The translations under genes and the position numbers were made by a program. Below are positions 62,961 to 64,000 of a stretch of DNA of 64,000 nucleotides, in pieces. Within the stretch, counting starts at the first letter, position 1. Every line of letters begins with the position of its first letter. The stretch is from Xanthocytophaga flava (GTDB lineage: Bacteria > Bacteroidota > Bacteroidia > Cytophagales > 172606-1), in assembly GCF_030068545.1 (NCBI RefSeq), contig NZ_JASJOR010000009.1, forward strand, positions 214,317 through 278,316, read 5' to 3'. Under the pieces are notes generated by a model, which was given only the letters and a program-made list of their open reading frames with translations, ran no database searches and was not told where the DNA came from.

Positions 62961-63575
62961 ATGCATTTTATCCCCTCATTGGTTTGCTTTCCAAGCTCAA
63001 CAATCATAAGAAATACTTTGAAGAAATTTGTCACTCTTATTTTGATAGTTGTAATTGCCTCGCTAATCGGTGGACTTTATGGCATTTTACATGACCAGTT
63101 GACGTATACAATTTCACCTGAGTATTACACAAAGTTTAAGTTCTATCAATTCGGGCTTATGGACTTAGGTACGGAAGCTATATTCCCATCCCCAAGAATT
63201 GAAGTTTCTGTTGTTGGGTTTATGGCAACCTGGTGGATGGGATTGCTTATCGGACTTATTCTTGGGCTTGTTGGGTTAGTACACAAAAACCACAAACAAA
63301 TGTTTCGTGCCACAATGGGAGCAATTAGTGTGACCATACTCATTGCATTTGTAACTGGTCTTATTGGGCTTGTATACGGTAGACTTTTTTTGGCAGATAC
63401 AGACATAAATTGGTGGATATCTGAAGAAAACCTGGTTGACAAAAAAAGTTTTATTGCAGTTGGTTCCATGCACAACTTCAGTTATGCAGGCGGGCTGATT
63501 GGACTAATAGCAGGAATAGTTTATAGTATCAGCCAAAAGCGAAAACATGTATCTGCTGATGGAGAAGATCAGTAA
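62961..63575 (+). CDS. Membrane protein of unknown function
   Basis: 204 residues from ATG 62961; a TTG at 63018 giving a KKFVTLIL start fits related proteins better, and a TTG at 62949 is also in frame. Four hydrophobic segments with glycine-rich patterns (LILIVVIASLIGGLYGILHDQL, MGLLIGLILGLVGLV, VTILIAFVTGLIGLVYGRLF, SYAGGLIGLIAGIVYSI). Conserved elements include LTYTISPEYYTKFKFYQFG. No function known. Confidence 0.7.
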   Translation: MHFIPSLVCFPSSTIIRNTLKKFVTLILIVVIASLIGGLYGILHDQLTYTISPEYYTKFKFYQFGLMDLGTEAIFPSPRIEVSVVGFMATWWMGLLIGLILGLVGLVHKNHKQMFRATMGAISVTILIAFVTGLIGLVYGRLFLADTDINWWISEENLVDKKSFIAVGSMHNFSYAGGLIGLIAGIVYSISQKRKHVSADGEDQ

Positions 63576-63592
63576 TCTCATATTTTTCTGCC

Positions 63593-63610
63593 GTTGACGT
63601 TATCACCAAT
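63593..63610. repeat. Degenerate GTTGGTGTTATCACCAAC hairpin
   Basis: GTTGACGTTATCACCAAT, with CTGAACGACAGG beyond it, resembles the hairpins at 25285, 37773 and 53876, where ATGAACGATGGG follows. No MITE ends are evident nearby. Confidence 0.5.
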
Positions 63611-63669
63611 CTGAACGACAGGAAAATCAAAAAACATAGCATTGATATATAACAGATCAAGGATACGTT

Positions 63670-63730
63670 GAAGTTATTTAGTATTAATTAAGAGGTTAAA
63701 TTTTACATTAAACGAATAGAGAAGGCTATA
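63670..63730. repeat. Decayed copy of the IS end seen at 63874
   Basis: GAAGTTATTTAGTATTAATT and AACGAATAGAGAAGGC repeat 63874-63935 with scattered differences. On the minus strand the frame that encodes the transposase C terminus at the other copy is broken by stops here. It is an older relic of the same insertion sequence. Confidence 0.65.
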
Positions 63731-63805
63731 TATACTAGAGCATTCTATATATGAGCCTTTATCACTTTTAGCTTTGAGTTTGTCAGATACAATTATATAT
63801 AACTT

Positions 63806-63892
63806 ATGGATGATATGAATTTCGCACCTGGACTTGGAATTATCGTTCTGATAATGACTATACTTTTACCTATGAAGTTGTTTAGTATTTAT
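63806..63892 (+). pseudogene. Small membrane-protein ORF cut by the insertion sequence
   Basis: ATG 63806 opens MDDMNFAPGLGIIVLIMTILLP, a single-span pattern. At 63874 the IS end begins, and the frame finishes with MKLFSIY encoded by the IS end. It is likely the 5' part of a small gene interrupted or replaced by the element. Confidence 0.4.
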
Positions 63893-64000
63893 TAAGAGGT
63901 TGGATTTTACGTAAAAAACGAATAGAGAAAGCCATATAGAGAAATGCAGTCCAGTTAGGCGCCTTCTTCTCAAACCGAATTAATAAGACTTTGAAACTGT
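63882..64000 (-). CDS. IS5-family-like transposase, C-terminal end
   Basis: The minus-strand frame entering from the right edge reads VLLIRFEKKAPNWTAFLYM and ends RKIQPLNKY at TAA 63882-63884. This is the usual C-terminal signature of IS5-like DDE transposases (FKxLLIRFEKK-xNW), so most of the gene lies beyond the window. The element's end, GAAGTTGTTTAGTA at 63874-63887, is close in pattern to the MITE ends GAGRTTGTCTAAA at 25137 and 38101. Confidence 0.75.
   Translation of the reverse strand, partial: SFKVLLIRFEKKAPNWTAFLYMAFSIRFLRKIQPLNKY

Overview
The window looks like an accessory stretch of a Bacteroidota chromosome, probably Cytophagales or a close relative. Supporting signs are a SusC/SusD outer-membrane pair with its own ECF sigma factor and FecR anti-sigma factor, very large multi-PAS/GAF histidine kinases, a DUF6268-like barrel protein, SPII lipoproteins, promoters with TAnnTTTG-like -7 boxes, weak Shine-Dalgarno use and AT-rich intergenic DNA. 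No rRNA, tRNA, CRISPR array, phage gene or replication origin was recognised. Genus and species cannot be read from the sequence.

Layout. 1-7.6 kb: a cut-off flavin monooxygenase, a TraB/GumN-like protein, an SDR, an orphan CheB-like domain lacking the catalytic histidine, and a divergent VOC/MarR pair with clear operator dyads. 8-21 kb: a signalling cluster made of a 2027-residue PAS/GAF kinase, a 1063-residue multi-PAS kinase, a 375-residue PAS kinase and a single-domain response regulator, with fossils of two more kinases between them. 21.8-33.3 kb: a lipoprotein, a frameshifted small gene, an outer-membrane barrel, AraC and WYL regulators, VOC/NTF2-like proteins, an amine-oxidase-like flavoprotein, ChrA and an SDR. 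33.5-35.1 kb: a glycoside hydrolase broken by an in-frame TGA and a frameshift. 35.3-44.3 kb: AraC/VOC, methyltransferase, MDR/NTF2/AraC and a run of small envelope or unknown proteins. 44.3-52.9 kb: AraC, then sigma-FecR-SusC-SusD. 53-60 kb: VOC, AraC/MDR, flavin monooxygenase divergent from AraC, another AraC, EthD. 60-64 kb: unknown proteins, a near-identical second copy of a 119-residue gene, a TlpA-like thioredoxin plus membrane protein, and the 3' end of an IS5-like element running off the window.

Two themes stand out. The first is a repeated kit of small redox or ligand-binding enzymes (two SDRs, two MDRs, four VOC proteins, three flavoproteins, two NTF2-like folds, EthD), most next to one of eight AraC-family regulators, a MarR or a WYL regulator. 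Several have palindromes or shared promoter blocks between regulator and target, which suggests small-molecule-responsive modules. The second is that the gaps hold a mosaic of dispersed palindromic elements: GTCCTYCTGAAAG-ended modules, GTTGGTGTTATCACCAAC hairpins, a GAGRTTGTCTAAA-ended MITE, and a chimeric element whose same flanks carry a different hairpin module at each of two sites. These mobile palindromes, the duplicated 119-residue gene and the decayed kinases and hydrolase show an actively reshuffled region.
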